NCBI GenBank assembly: GCA_034336665.1
Contig: CM067568.1
Coordinates: 43,752,770-43,816,769, forward strand
Length of the DNA stretch: 64,000 nt
Source of the DNA: Luscinia megarhynchos
Lineage: Eukaryota; Chordata; Aves; Passeriformes; Turdidae
Reading direction: 5' to 3'
Position 1 is the stretch's first letter; the number at the start of each line of letters is the position of its first letter. The translations under genes and the position numbers were made by a program. Positions 10,972 through 23,799 of the stretch are shown here, in pieces. The notes under the pieces are model-generated. The model worked only from the letters and a program-made list of their open reading frames with translations, was not told the origin of the DNA and searched no databases.

Positions 10972-13900
10972 ATAATCTCCCCATTATAAACTCTCTGTGT
11001 GCATTATTACAAAGGCAGAATGACTTGGTTTTGAACCCAGCCACTAATAAGATTATTTTATAACACATAAAAAGAAAAAGAAAAGGTTTGTAGTATGTTA
11101 GCAGATGTATCTACCAATGTTATTTTTCTTTTCAACTCTGTGTCCAGTCACCTAAGTCCTCCTATTTTCTGCTATTTGATCTAATAGGTACAATGCAGTT
11201 AAATGCATTTGAAGAACCTGAAGTTTTATTGTATTTTGGCATGTTCTAGGTTTCATTCTTCTCTAACTCTGGAAACTCAAAAGTGTTGATATAGAACACA
11301 CAATGATGTAATTTTCATAATTTGGCATTCACTATTTTGCCAAGCTATAGATCACCTACAGCCTTAAACAATGCAATGACTTCACTGCAACAAATATCTT
11401 CAAATGCAGAAATAGGCTTTAAAAATTTTCAGTTAAGAGCTTCCACTTCAGGTGGCCTTAGAAAATTTGGATTGCACAGTGAAACACTTGACATTGTTAT
11501 GAAAAAATTACCTGTCATTGTGTTAGTATTAGATAAACCTGAACAAAAATCCAACAGTCAAATACAAATTTAAATAATTTGAATCTTCATAAGAATTTGC
11601 ACTGCTTTCAGCACTGTATTTCTTCTGAAGTCTATGAATGAACTTCCAAGTCTGAACTCAACAATTCACATTTGTGCTACAGTGCTAATATTTGCAATGG
11701 GTTTTTCGAAATAAAGGTGAAAAGGAGACTTCACCCCCACTAAATTTTAACAGCTTCCTCATACAGTGCTGTACATCTTCCTTACAGGTTTTCCAAAGCA
11801 GAATCCTTTGGAAGATTGAAATTTAGGAAAAAGTATACATTTCTCCATCATTATACATTCTCCATTGTAGGGACCATGATACTTCTTTCATCTTCTTAAA
11901 AGATTGTTCCAGAGCCCTCCTCATAGTAAAATATTATAACTCAGTTCTTAAGTTTCTCTTTTTGTATTTTTCCATATTCTCGAAAGCATAGAAGTGAATC
12001 AACAGTCATTCTGCAAGTATCTATGTTCATCTAAGGGCTTTCAGGTAGTCAAATAACATTAATTATTAATAGTTCCCTTAGTGGTAGACTGCACATAGCA
12101 CAGCAGCTAGGACCCATGGAGGTTGCCACCTCAGTCTGAAATGACAGCTATAAAGGCAGTTGCAGCATTTGGTGCAATGAAGAAATGTGTTGAGCCAGCC
12201 AGGGCCACTTCTGAGATCATCATGAAGTTGTGGAAGCCCAGCTTTAACTCCCTGACATTATCTTCAAGCAAGTTCATTCACTGCTCTTTTGCAAGTCAGT
12301 TACAATAAGTTTTCTGTATAAGTAAACTCAACTACATTCCTGGAGCCAGTTTCACCCCCAGACATACAGAAGAATCCAAAGAAGCTTCTTTACTGACAAA
12401 TCTATTTCAATATTTCACATCAGTTGGCCTTAACACATTCACATCCTAAGCTGCTAAACCCATTTTAATTTACTTTTGGACAATGACTTCCAGTTACCCA
12501 CTGTAATGCCTGAGGACATATTGAAATCTCAGAAGATGATAAGATTTGTCCAGAATACTTGTCTTCTAATAACATAGTACATCTGTTCATTATTTTAGTA
12601 TCATCACTTCTGAGGTAGAAGAAAAATATTGTCTAAAATAAAGAATTGGTGTTGGTACATAACTTAGGCTAGAGAATAAGGGCTGTTACTACTGCAGCTG
12701 GTATGCAGAACTCCACAATTTGGTGAGGTACTTTGCTTGTTGTACTTTACAGGAGTTCTGCTTTCTGGTTGGAAAGATGTATTTTGCATATCTTTTACTG
12801 GTGGCAATCCCACCGAGGGAATAAAAGCTTTTTGATTTTAGTGTTTTCAAAACATCCTTTAATCATTATTTCTAAGGAGTAGAAGGAAATACAGATTTCT
12901 GCAACACTGTCAAGATAAACACGTCTGAACCAATATCCCTGGATCCTGCCAACCTAATATGTTCACCTGTCTTTTGCTGACAGATCAAGGATGTGATTCA
13001 AGCTGTTCCTGATCCAAGCAATACTACTTCCTTTTAAAGCAGATTTGTCTTTTTAGTTGTAGCACCAGGCTGCCCAAAGGTACAGTGACACAGTTTTTGA
13101 CTCCAACTGACCTGTATTCTGTGAACAGAGGGCAGAGGAGGGAGAGACCACATCTATTTGCAAGAAGTTTAGGCTGAAAAGTAGGAGAAGGACTTTTCTA
13201 TCACATCAATGAGATATTGGAACATCTTATTAAAAGAAATAAGCTTATAAATTTGATTCACCTGCAGAAATGGTTTTTTTAACATAGCTGACTAGATTGA
13301 CATAGTAATTCAGGGGATAGCTCTGTGTTCTTTCAAACAGCCTGAAATCAACAACAGAGCTCTGGTGCAACACCCCAGAGGGAAAACACTGTGCTCTTGG
13401 AAGGCTGACACAAATTCAGATCTGAAATATGATGCTGAAGTTTGAATATATTCCTTAGGTAAGTCACGTTTCTTATTTAATCTTCGTTTTCTCTCAGTTA
13501 ACTAGAATAGGCTTCTACATGGAATTCCAGACTCTACTGAAGTTTTGCAAGATCCATAATACTTTCCTTGTCTAGAGTTTTAATCAATGAGAGCTAAATC
13601 TATCATTGATAGACCCTTCTTGCATGTTGTTACATTTTCCACTTATCCCTGCATACTTGAGAATCATTTCCTTCAAAATTGATTCTAAGACTTTTCATAT
13701 TACATCAGACTAAAAATTCCAAAGCATTTAAATGACAATTACTTTCTATTTTGATTTGTATACTTCATCCTCCTTAATTTATTTAAAAATTACAACAGTA
13801 AACCTGCAAGATCAGAATTCTTAGCTGAATATTTATCTCAAAAATCCCACCTATCATGTTCTATGTGTCTTCCTGGTTGCTGTGTTTAATTTTGAAAAAA

Positions 13901-14049
13901 GAATTAAATCCACTTGAAAATGTGTAGAGATGAGGGCATATGTCTTGCAAATATGTCACTTCTCTCAAATTTTGCTTCCAGATATTAGATTCTGCTTTTC
14001 TTTGCACACATCTTTCAGTACTCTAGTGAATACAAGTACCATTCTCATG

Positions 14050-14327
14050 ACCAGTGACAGGACTGAAGGAAATGACCTGAATCTGAGTCAGGAGAGATCT
14101 AGGTTGGATATCAGGAGAAAGCCTTTCTCCCAGAGAGTGGTTGGGCGCTGGAACAGGATGCCCAGAGAAGTGGTCACAGCCCCAAGCCTGACAGAGTACA
14201 AGAAGCATTTGGATAATACTCTCAGGCATGTGGTGTGACTCTTAGGGTGTCCTGCATAGGGTCAGAAGCTGGACTCAGTGATCCTGATGGGTCTCTTCCA
14301 ACTCAAGCTTATTCTATGATTCTATGG
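14050..14327 (+). mobile_element. CR1 LINE 3'-end insertion (relatively well preserved)
   Basis: A 5'-truncated CR1 copy covering the last part of the element. Recognisable blocks in order are GACAGGACTGAAGGAAATG, TTGGATATCAGGAGAAAGCC, CAGAGAGTGGTTGGGCGCTG, GAAGTGGTCACAGCCCCAAG, GTGTGACTCTTAGGGTGTCC, GGTCTCTTCCAACTC and the terminal ATTCTATGATTCTATG repeat that is diagnostic of CR1. The plus-strand 102-codon open frame over it is a by-product. It sits about 200 bp inside KCNK10 intron 2, antisense to the gene. This is the strongest single indication that the genome is avian (or at least sauropsid). Confidence 0.95.
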
Positions 14328-14524
14328 TTCTACATTTACTATATTTTGGAGACATAGTTTCTGCTTCTCAGACCTTAAAATGACTGTAAAAGAGCCTGCT
14401 CTTCACACTATCCATTCCAAGGCCTCTGTGAACAGTTCTGTTCCCCATCAACTCAGCTGGTCAATAAACCACTGAGCTGTTTCTCCAAACTTCCAAGAAG
14501 CACCATCATCTTCACACGGCCTAC

Positions 14525-14853
14525 CTGAATCAGTGTCTCCAGCTCCAGCTCGCTTACACAAACGTGCTCCCGAAGAAAGTCGGCCTTCTCTGTCGCGATC
14601 GTGTGCTTCTGCCGGCTTTCGAAGGGCTGCTCCAGGGCACGGAACACGAGTCCTCCCGCCACCAGGTAAATCACCACCACGAAGAAGATGGCCACCACTG
14701 CTCTCCAATCCATGACTTTATGCCGGCCTTCACAAGGGGCTTCCATGGCAGCAACAATTGTGGTTCGGCAGGAACGGGAGAATTGTGGAGATGGAAAATG
14801 CCCTTTAGGTTTGGGCTCAGGCTCAGAAGCTGGCACTGATGAGGGAACAGTCA
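14525..14853 (-). CDS. KCNK10: KCNK10 coding exon 2: N-terminal tail, M1 and cap
   Basis: Encodes residues 19-127 and the last two bases of Val18 (329 bp). The acceptor is TTGTGTTTCAG at 14854 and the donor CAG|GTAGGC. The N-terminal cytosolic tail is Pro/Ser-rich ([16 protein letters not shown]), followed by [13 protein letters not shown], then M1 at about residues 69-88 ([20 protein letters not shown]), then [10 protein letters not shown] and the extracellular cap helices. Cys116 in EHVCVSELE is the cap cysteine that bridges the two subunits in K2P channels. The exon ends ETLIQ, as in TREK-2. Internal methionines at residues 54 and 65 are in the positions used for alternative translation initiation in mammalian TREK-2. 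The open frame runs a few codons past both splice sites; the exon is trimmed to the sites that keep the reading phase with exons 1 and 3. Confidence 0.96.
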
Positions 14854-17800
14854 CTGAAACACAAAGCAAAAAACCTTATTCTAAATCAAATCTCTTATGG
14901 CATGACCTTGATTTTAATAAAAAACTTCCTAAATAACATTTTCAAGACTTTTACATAAATCATGTTCTTCACATAGATATGGTTCTTCTCATCTGGAAGG
15001 TTCCATGTCTACTTTGTCCATCCATACTCAATGGACACCTCAAGGGTTTCCTTTGTCCATTATCTGTAGAACTTCACCCATTACCTCTAGAACTGGACAG
15101 GCCAGTTACATGTCAAAAAGTTCAGAAATACACAGAAAACCATATATGCAAAATGAAAATGAGAATTCTGACCAGCTAGGATATAAATTACACACGGTGG
15201 TGTTTGGTGAAGGACCCTGACAGTGGTCCTTTTACATCCTTAAATGATAACACTAATACTATTAATAGTGCTAAGAAATTGAACTGTTAATGAACACTGA
15301 TCACTACCTGAACTGGTACTGACAGAAACAGAAAATGCTTTGCAAACCACAGTGCTATTTGGCTAACATAAACTGGCCCATCTATTTACACGGACTCACA
15401 AAACCATCACTGGTGAAAATGTCTCTAAAGCCTGGAAGCTTCACAAAGTTTAGCATAAATAATGTGTCAGTCAGAGTATATGAGATGTCTGAGGTCAAAG
15501 TTACATGCCAAGCACAACTGTGGACCTCTCACCTTGGGACTGAGTCACTGTATAGCCCAGACGACCTTTACAATACATCAGAGCTAACAAATCCTGACCT
15601 CCAGTTGGACTTAATAGCCCGACCACTGTGTCAAGCTGCCAAGGCACGTAAATCAAAGCTGGGTCACCTCCAAATAATTCAGATATCTCATCATCACACT
15701 CCCCCACTCTCTGTTGCTAGTGTTACCAATGGCAAGATGAGGCTGGGTTCCTCAGGATCTACAGTAGAATTTCAAGATGCTAGATTCACTTTAAACCAAA
15801 TTCCTGTGTAATCTTACCATGGGGCAGCTGCCACTGGCCTGTAAGTTCTTTGAAAACAGATTAAATTTTTGCACAGCAGATCTAAATCAGGTTATAGTCA
15901 AAATACAGCTACTTTAGGTGCATTCTCTGAACTAACTCACAATGTGTCTTTACTGTTTCGCTTAGAAATTAAAGCAGAAAGATTTACAACATCCCATCAG
16001 ACTGGCATTGTACCCCCATTCTCTAAATTTAAACATACAACATGATTATACCTTGAGTCTGAAGTGGGCCACAAGTCTTCCCCAACAGAAACCATTTTAT
16101 GATACTGAATAATTTCAGAACTAGGGCATTTACTACAGTCATGTTTTCCTACAAGCAATATAACTGAAACACTGAATGGAGGATAGATCTTTCAGCTTAC
16201 TTAATAATCAGTAAACTACAGAAATCTATAGTTGCTTTACCCTTACAGTTAATATTTAATTTAATATATGACTTAGAGGTTCCAAATACCACATAGATTA
16301 GAAAGGATCCAAGATCAGAGCAAAAACCTTTGTGGCTGATTCCTTTTTTATTTGTTTTGCAACACTCTGTGGCACAGCTGTTTGATTTGACCATCAAAAA
16401 ATCTTTATGGTTCCCAACACTTATTAATCAGGATGGAGTGACATGACACTTTAAAGGATATTTTGTCTTACCTCCAGATATATTTCATGCAACTTTTAAG
16501 AACTTTATGGGACAATAGGAAGAAGGGTGACAGTATTAGAAAGAAGTTACACTCCTAGTAAGATATCAGTATATTTATTCTCTAAGTCTCCTGAAAGTAT
16601 TATTCTAATAAATACAGTGAATTTCAGCAGAAAACACCAGAAAACTATGCAGAAGAGACATAAAATACTGAGGTTGTATGAAGCAGTTGGAGCTTCCCTT
16701 TCTCTAGGCAAGTATCTAAACCTAAGTCAAAACATCTCCTTACTGAACTAAATTTGAGTACTCACAGAAGTGCTCAGCTGATGTAACTCCATGTAACATA
16801 GCTTCCATAGGTTCCATAGAATTAATACAATTTGAATTAGTTAGAACCCATAACTACTGTGTTACCAACACCAAATCTGTGAGCCTGAGGGCTGATTTTT
16901 CACACTTCAGATTACCCAGCAGCAGGAAACTAGGCTCACATGGTAAGAAGAGAGCAGAATTCATGTGACAGAACGGCTTGATTTTTTGAAACAGGTATCC
17001 ACCTCACCACAAATGGCATAGTCCAGTGTAGACTGGGTGAGCCTCTCAGTGGAAAGCAATGCCTGCCTTTAATATGACACAAGTAAGTAAAGAAGATGGA
17101 AGGCAAGAGCTGGTATCATTAAAACAGCATTTGTGAGTTTTCTTTTCCTCTCTGCTAGTATAAATGTTTCTTCTAATTCAAATAATGTTTCTGGCCAAGT
17201 GTTAGTAACAGCCTTACAGTAAAATCATGGCCTGTTTGGTTCTGTCTTCTAAAGAAAATGTGTTGTACTGATTTAAGAACAAGATGGGAAGTTCACAGTA
17301 GAGAAATAAAATATTCTTATAAATATCTTGTCAAACAGCTTAGTTGATTACTGTGCTCAGCTTGCTTATCTCTAAAAAGAAGAGACCTGCCTTAGTTTTT
17401 CATTTTCTGCTACTAGTAATAGCTATCCTAAGTGAATGTAGAACCGTTGATCCTAAAGTGTTTTATATTATATAAATAAATTCATAGGAAGACTGTATTA
17501 AAGCAGCTGGTTAAGAAACTGATATGTAACAGAAATTGTCTTCTTACAAAATGGATGCACAAGGCACAACTGCAGAGATTTTTAAGCACGGAGTTAGGTA
17601 TGGGAAGAATAGTGTAGCTCCATCCAGGAGCTATCCCACTCTTTACAGGACAGTGGGCTTAGTGACTTAAGCACTTGGTAAGAAGTCAGAAATCCTGATT
17701 TCTAATTGGAACACCTGTACTCTCACAAAAGTGCTGCCATTTGCCTTTAAACCATGGTTTCATCAACTGCAAAAAGAGAAAGTAGTGCTTACTTTTCTAC

Positions 17801-18499
17801 AAGCGCTCTGGGAGAGTCCATGTCTAAAAATAAGAACTAAATAAAATTCCAGAAGTTTAACAAGTAGTTTTACTAAAATCAAAGGACAAACTACATTAGC
17901 AATTCAACAATGTACAGAAGTATACAGCTTAAAAAAATTAAGGACTACATAAATTGCTGCATTTATGGAGACAGTTTAGAACATAGTTCAGGACAAACAT
18001 AGAGCAAAATATAATAAATGCAGAACAATCCCTGCTTCATTTGTTCATGTTTTTTCAAAACAAACTGTTGTCAGAACAGGCTTTTCCCCAAACAGAGCTT
18101 CATCCATATGTTTGTTAAATCATATCAAATCAGTCTCAGTGAAAGCAATGATAGATATCCATTCACATGCATGCACTATATTAGCTGACAGCAAATCTCA
18201 TAGGTACAGGAACCCTCAAAGGAACACTCAAAACAGGCCTTATCCCAGTAAAAGGATGCCAGAGAACAAAGAAAGGTAAATTCCTGATTGTTTGGATTAC
18301 CTTCAAAATTAAACAACAATATTAATGTTCCAGGTGAAATTGCAATGTTAAAATCTATCACATTTGAGATCACAGCATTACCTGAGCTTGTACCAGCGAA
18401 CATGACTGCCAGGGTTCCCACTGATGTCTGAAGAGCTTAAATACCTCAGATTTCTGCTAATATTGATGAGAATTAAGGAAGCAAAATCTCACTCGCCAT

Positions 18500-19620
18500 C
18501 AAGACGATGGGGCAAAGCCTAGCTGGCTAAAGCTGCAGGCGATTCCCCTCTAGGGAGAGCAGAGGGCCCAAAGCGCTGAGCAGGCCCAGCCCATGGCAGG
18601 CAGTGCCGCCTCCTGGGCCCGGGGCACGGACATCAGCAGGACATCAGCAGGACATCACCAGGACACTGCCCGGCCTGGCACGGCCCTCAGGCCACTGCCC
18701 TTCCTGACCTGCCACCCACGGCGCCCAGGGAACGGCAGCACATAGTGCAGGGGCAGCCAGAAAGGACTGCAGGGCCTTCGGATGTTTGGTAAGGGAATCT
18801 GGGCTGGGGCTCCTCTCTAGTTACAGTTGAAGGCAGCATCATGGGAAGAATGGACAGACTGAGTCTATGGCTCCCAAATCAAAATTTTGGAGGTTTTGAC
18901 AACGGAATGGTTCTACACAGCCCCAGGGGTCCTGGCGTCAGATGGCTTCACCTTTCTCAGTGGTGGAAGAGAGTCTTTGCACAGGAACTATTGGGGCTCA
19001 CTGGCAGGGCTTTGAACTAGATGTGAGGGGGTAGAGGGGCAAATGTGAGAAAATGTGAAAATAGAAAGATAGAGGGACAGTTTTGTTCTTTGCAGAGGGT
19101 TCTTTGCAGTGACTCTGAACTGTGCTAGCCACCTGCAGTCTTAGGGAGATGAGCCAGGGAGCCCTAACTGGAGCCACAGGGAAATAACAGTGAGATTTCT
19201 GAAAGGAATCATGAGGTGCTCCTCTAGGAAGGCAGCCTGGCAATCCCCAGGAGCAAGAAATTGGACAAGGAAAGCAAGAGATTGGTACGACTGAGGCTGA
19301 GTAAGGAACTGCTGGTCGAACTAAAGGTAAAGAGACAAATGCACAGACAGTGGAGACAAGGACATGTAAGCGGAGAAGAGCCTAGAGATGAAGGGATGGG
19401 GTAAGGAAGGCTAAGGGAACACTGAAACTGAACCTCACAAGGGACACCAATAATAACAAGAAGGGCTTCTGCTGGTATGTCAACCAGAAAAGGAAAGTCG
19501 AACAAGCCCCCTGATAAACAACATTGCTAAACTGGAAATCGCAGATGAGAAGAAGGCTGGGGTACTCAACAACTTTTTTACCTCGGTCTTCAGTGACAGC
19601 CTGTGTTCCACTGACTTTCG
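18500..19620 (+). mobile_element. CR1 LINE, internally deleted, with ORF1 and ORF2 remnants
   Basis: A GC-rich leader (about 18530-18800) is followed by a decayed ORF1 tail at 18934-19020. This reads as LHLSQWWKRVFAQELLGL and ends RALN then stop, the end of the CR1 ORF1 esterase-like protein. ORF2 blocks follow in the same direction: LRLSKELLVELKVKRQMHRQ at 19291 onward, NNKKGFCWYVNQKRKVEQA from 19452, and EKKAGVLNNFFTSVFSDSL from about 19548. These are the connector between endonuclease and reverse transcriptase and the start of the RT domain. Only about 270 bp separate ORF1 stop and the connector, so the endonuclease domain is missing. Stops and frameshifts make it inert. It is antisense to KCNK10 in intron 1. 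Outer limits are approximate. Confidence 0.8.
18629..18666 (+). repeat. 11-bp tandem repeat, about 3.4 copies
   Basis: Three copies of GACATCAGCAG (the third with one change, GACATCACCAG) plus a partial fourth, inside the GC-rich leader of the CR1 composite. It probably arose by slippage in, or is a family feature of, the CR1 5' region. Confidence 0.85.
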
Positions 19621-22600
19621 ACTATAAAAACATCAAAATGTTGCTTTGCCACAGTGACCTGTACCCTGGCAACTATCTTAATATGCTAAGAATATAGGAG
19701 ATACAAAGAAACCTGGTTTTGGAGGAGAGTTTCTTAAGTGGTTTAAGCCAAATAATTTTTTTTAAATAAACATGCCATTCTCTGTGTTCCTGCTGTCACA
19801 ATTTCTATTGTGAAAAAATGTAAGTCAGGTTTAATACTATCTTATTTAGTACTTCATTTTCTTTCACATTCCTGTGTTACACAGACACACAGCAATGTAT
19901 GTACATTTTAATGAGAGAATAGTAGACACATCTAATAAAAATCCTGCTTTCACAGGATTCAACACAGAATTACACAGAGGCCATATGCACTTACACATTC
20001 ATAAACTCAGCAACAAGCTTTAAGTCTGAAACATGGGTTGATCAGAAATGAAATTGGACATTTCATCTCCCATTTTAGTTTTGCCATTGAAGGTAGGAAA
20101 CAAAATACTTTCAGCTCAAGTAAAAAAGTTTGTTGATACATGTCTAAGGTACATACCTATATTTTTTCCCAAAATCCTCATAATATAACAGGAGGTTTCT
20201 TTAAAGAAAGGAAATTATGCATTCTTCAGACACGTTCATAGTCAAACATCCAAAATTTCCCATGAAGCCTTTTTTGTTTATATTAAACTAGAAATTTAGT
20301 TAGAATTATAAAGTAATCTCATCATGTATTCCAGTATCATTGAGAAAATTCACGAGCTAATAGTCTTCCCTACAGCTTTTACAAGATCCTACATTGGCAT
20401 CTAAATATACTTGCTGTAGTACTACTTAAGAATCCAGCATTCCTTCCTGAACTAATATAGAAATGTTATTTTTTTGGTCAAGTATATGAAGTTGCAGGAC
20501 AGAGCTGTCACGCACGAAAGCTTGGATATTTCTGTGAGGTGTTAAAATTGGTTTAAAGTAATTTATTTCAATTTAACTGCTAACAATACAGAAAGGAAGG
20601 AAAATAAGCATCCCACCAGTGGATAACATACTGTTTTACTCCAAGGCTCTTGCTCATTTCCAAACAGAATTTCCTGGGGAATGTGAGTATCTAGCATTTG
20701 CTTCTAATCTCAAATCTTTCCCACAGACTCCCCAGGTTCTTTCAGATAAAGGCCACTGGAGTTAGGATTTTAGGACTGTGCCTGGAAGTCATGGCAAGTA
20801 TAAGAGCATGTTAGAGAAATAGTGGAGGCAATCAGTGTATTTAGCTATCACCTATACGAACTTCCCAATAATATGTCGCAAACAGAAAATGCATGCAGAT
20901 CAACGAATGAAGGGAATTGGGTGGTCTAACAGCAAGCAGGTGAAAGTAATGAAACACTAAATTTTCTGTCCAAGTGTTACAAAAAAAATCATTAAACCAT
21001 CAAAATTTTGCATTTTGAGGATATTGGAAATCATTTCCACTACCTGATTTGCTTGTTATTTCACTTCCCTTCACCCCCCATTCATCTTTTTCTGTTGTGG
21101 TCTTTAACAAATTTTAGAGAGAGCATCCATTTAACCAGCACAATGAATGTTGAATTTTCATAACTGGGCATTCAAAAATCTGATGCTGGTTTAGAAAATC
21201 TGGCTTTTAGAACAACAATCCCAGTAGATAATGGTCATGTTTGCCTTTGTGTTTGTGCAGCATCTTTGCATGATGTGGGCTAATTAACAGGTGACATTAC
21301 AGCTGTGATCAAGAAAAGGGAGAAAAATCCTGCCTGCAGGCTACGATTATGTATGTGGCAGAACACTGGTATCCCTGTGGCAGTTGTTATGGATTGAGGA
21401 ATAAGAATAATAAGAATTGCTATCTGGGGACCACGGGATTCATACAGTCATGGATCAAGAAAAGTGTTATCAGTGCTGACATGTTTTAAACCAGTTTGGC
21501 CCTGGTCCTTCTGCCTATCCCCAAGGCACACAAATTGAGCAGTGAGTGTCACTGCAAGCTTGCCACATAAGAGGAATTTCACCCTACTGCTCCTACGTCA
21601 TTTTGTTGAGAACTGCCATTGAAATGAGAAGTATTACTACTGCATTTACTGTTCATGAAAGCAAACCTTGACACACTGTTTGTTAGGAAAACACAGAGTG
21701 ACTCTGAGCATAGAGCTTTTCACTGCAGCAGCATCCCTTGGGTTAAATCTAACACTGTTTTCCCTGAAGAGGATTCTCTAATGCAGCATTAGTGCTGCTG
21801 ACTTCAGCAAAATCTCAGCTGTCTGCTGCAAATGCAGTCATCAGCAGCAAGGCATTCCATGGAGTATGAGAGACAGGTAAAGGCAGAAAGGGCAATACGC
21901 ATTAAACAAAATAGATTGGATGCTGTTAGAAGAAAAGTAGCATTGATTCCTCCCAGTTGCCCCTTTCCCTGAGTGGGCTGAGAAGGGAAGGAGCACGTAA
22001 GTTGCAAATCTGCATAAGGGATAAAGGCACTGTTTGCTTCTTATTATGGGGTAATGTTAGTGAAATAGAGTAAAAGTTCATAATACTGAGTTGTCTCTGT
22101 TGGTGGGGAGAGAAATGTCAGCAATATGTATCAAAGGGAATTACTTCTGACCATTGTTTTGCCATCCCTGACAGCAGCTTTGGGAAGTACGTCATAACAA
22201 AAGGATTTTGCAGTTTCTGTACCATTTGTCATATATTCCCATCTCGAGCTCAAAATGATGATTCTCGGTAAGCTTCCAAAAAAAATCTACATGATTCTGC
22301 TGCATCAGTTATAATTGAAACATACTAATTAATCGCTCTTGGAATATCCTGGCTACTTAATTAATCTGGAACATAGCTGTTATGAGAAAACAAAAAGGGA
22401 CTGTTTTATAATTTTTTCATTCTTTTTCATTAGAAAACTATAGTTTAGGCAAAAAATAAAAAAAATAATGTAACAGCCTAAATTAGAACATGGTAGAATT
22501 CAGTATGGTCTGAGTTAAGGTGTCCCTTTAGAAAGAGCTTTCCAATGATGAGAGTCTTCTCATAGTAGTGATGCTGACGGCACTGTAAATCATGTTCTGG

Positions 22601-22889
22601 GTTGATGTTTTGACTGACTCAGAACTAAGGAGAACCTAAGCCTCTTGTCTCTTCCCAAAAAGCTTCTTTAGTGTCACACAAGAACATTGTTATGCAGTAA
22701 GTAATTAGAATGAATTTTACGCTCCACTGAAGGACAGTATCACTCCTATCTGAAACCATTTATTTCCAAAGAACAAATTGTGAGGGAATCTTCCCCAGTT
22801 TCTACTGTCCATATGATCAGAATATACTCCTCCATATACCTGTGCAAGGGCCTGACAGAAACAAGTATCTGGCTAGCTGGTCTGCATGG

Positions 22890-23799
22890 CAGTGATCTCA
22901 CTTAGGTGGCAAGGTGATGGGAGCAGGGCAGCTACAGTGGTGGTTTCTGTGGAAGGCCTGGGGCTGCCCCTTTCTGCACACAGCCAGTTCCTGCTGATTC
23001 CAACACACCCACAACAGGACGTAGCTGAGCCCATCTGGAAAGCTGGTAGCACTTTTGTGAAAGCATATTTTAGAAAAGGAAAATATTGCGCAGACTTTGA
23101 AGAATGAGAGTAAAAGTGTGAGAAAGTATCCTAAAAACACCGAGGTCAGAGAAGGAGAAAGTGGCACTTCAGGAACTGTAGGAGATATTCTCCTGCAGCC
23201 TATGAGTTTTGGAAGAGATCATGATTGACTTGGTATTTCCCTGGAGCTCATGGAGAGGATCACACCAGAGCAGATATTCAGATTTCAGCATGTGGAGGAG
23301 TCCAGTCCAGGGTAGGTTGATATTTCCTGAAATGCTGCTACCTGAGGAGAGACCATGCTGGAGGAGCTTTATCCTAAAGGACTGCAGCCCATGGTACGGA
23401 CTCATGCAGGAGCAAGGAAAAAGTATAAGGAGAAAGGTGCAGTCTAGAGGAGCTAGACCCACCAAAACCCCCCACTTCCTATCCCCCCTGCAGCACGTGG
23501 GTGGGCAGGAAGACTCAGGAACGAAGCAATAAAGTTGCTATGAAAAAGTAAAGCAGGGGAAGGTACTTCAGCCTTCGTCTTTATTTCTTACCACCCAAAT
23601 CTATTTTAATTAGCTGTAAATCAAATAAATTTTCCCCAAGTCAAGTCTCTTTTGCCCGTGATGGCAATCTCTAACTGGTCGCTCTGGCTTTATCACAACT
23701 TACAAACTTTTTCAGTCTTTTCTTCCCCTCTTCTTTGAGGAGGAGGAGTGAGAGTGGCTGGGTAGGCATCTGGTAGCCAGCCAAGGTCAACCCACCACA
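22890..23799 (+). mobile_element. Avian LTR-retrotransposon-derived repeat
   Basis: The block has the make-up of a common avian endogenous-retrovirus LTR: repeated 'CTGCAGCCCATGG'-like units (near 23195 and 23382), a run CCCCCCACTTCCTATCCCCC, a stretch AATAAATTTTCCCCAAGTCA with a polyadenylation signal, TTTTGCCCGTGATGGCAATC, GAGGAGGAGGAGTGAGAGTGG, and the end block AGCCAGCCAAGGTCAACCCA ending CCACA. The wording agrees with copies I know from bird genomes, but the subfamily cannot be named from memory. The 3' end at CA (23799) is reasonably clear and the 5' end is a guess. It carries no intact retroviral gene. It lies in KCNK10 intron 1, antisense. Confidence 0.65.

Larger units (their letters stand above)
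5527..14524 (-). other. KCNK10: KCNK10 intron 2
   Basis: A 9.0-kb phase-0 intron (donor CAG|GTAGGC at 14524, acceptor TTTGCAG at 5527). It holds a CR1 insertion just inside its 5' end, an AT-rich palindromic patch near 10.94 kb, and long pyrimidine-rich stretches on the plus strand at about 6.57-7.33 and 9.36-9.74 kb. None of the open frames in it (for example 6062-6397 or 6578-6910 on the plus strand) carries a recognisable domain. Confidence 0.9.

Noticed and set aside
12640..12840. Possible LTR with polyadenylation signal (GGGAATAAAAGC)
   Set aside because: AATAAA alone is common in AT-rich DNA and no LTR ends or known wording were seen.
13130..13260. Possible very old CR1 fragment (AGGCTGAAAAGTAGGAGAAG block)
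   Set aside because: Only a short, weak resemblance to the CR1 3' region, without the downstream blocks. Not enough to call.
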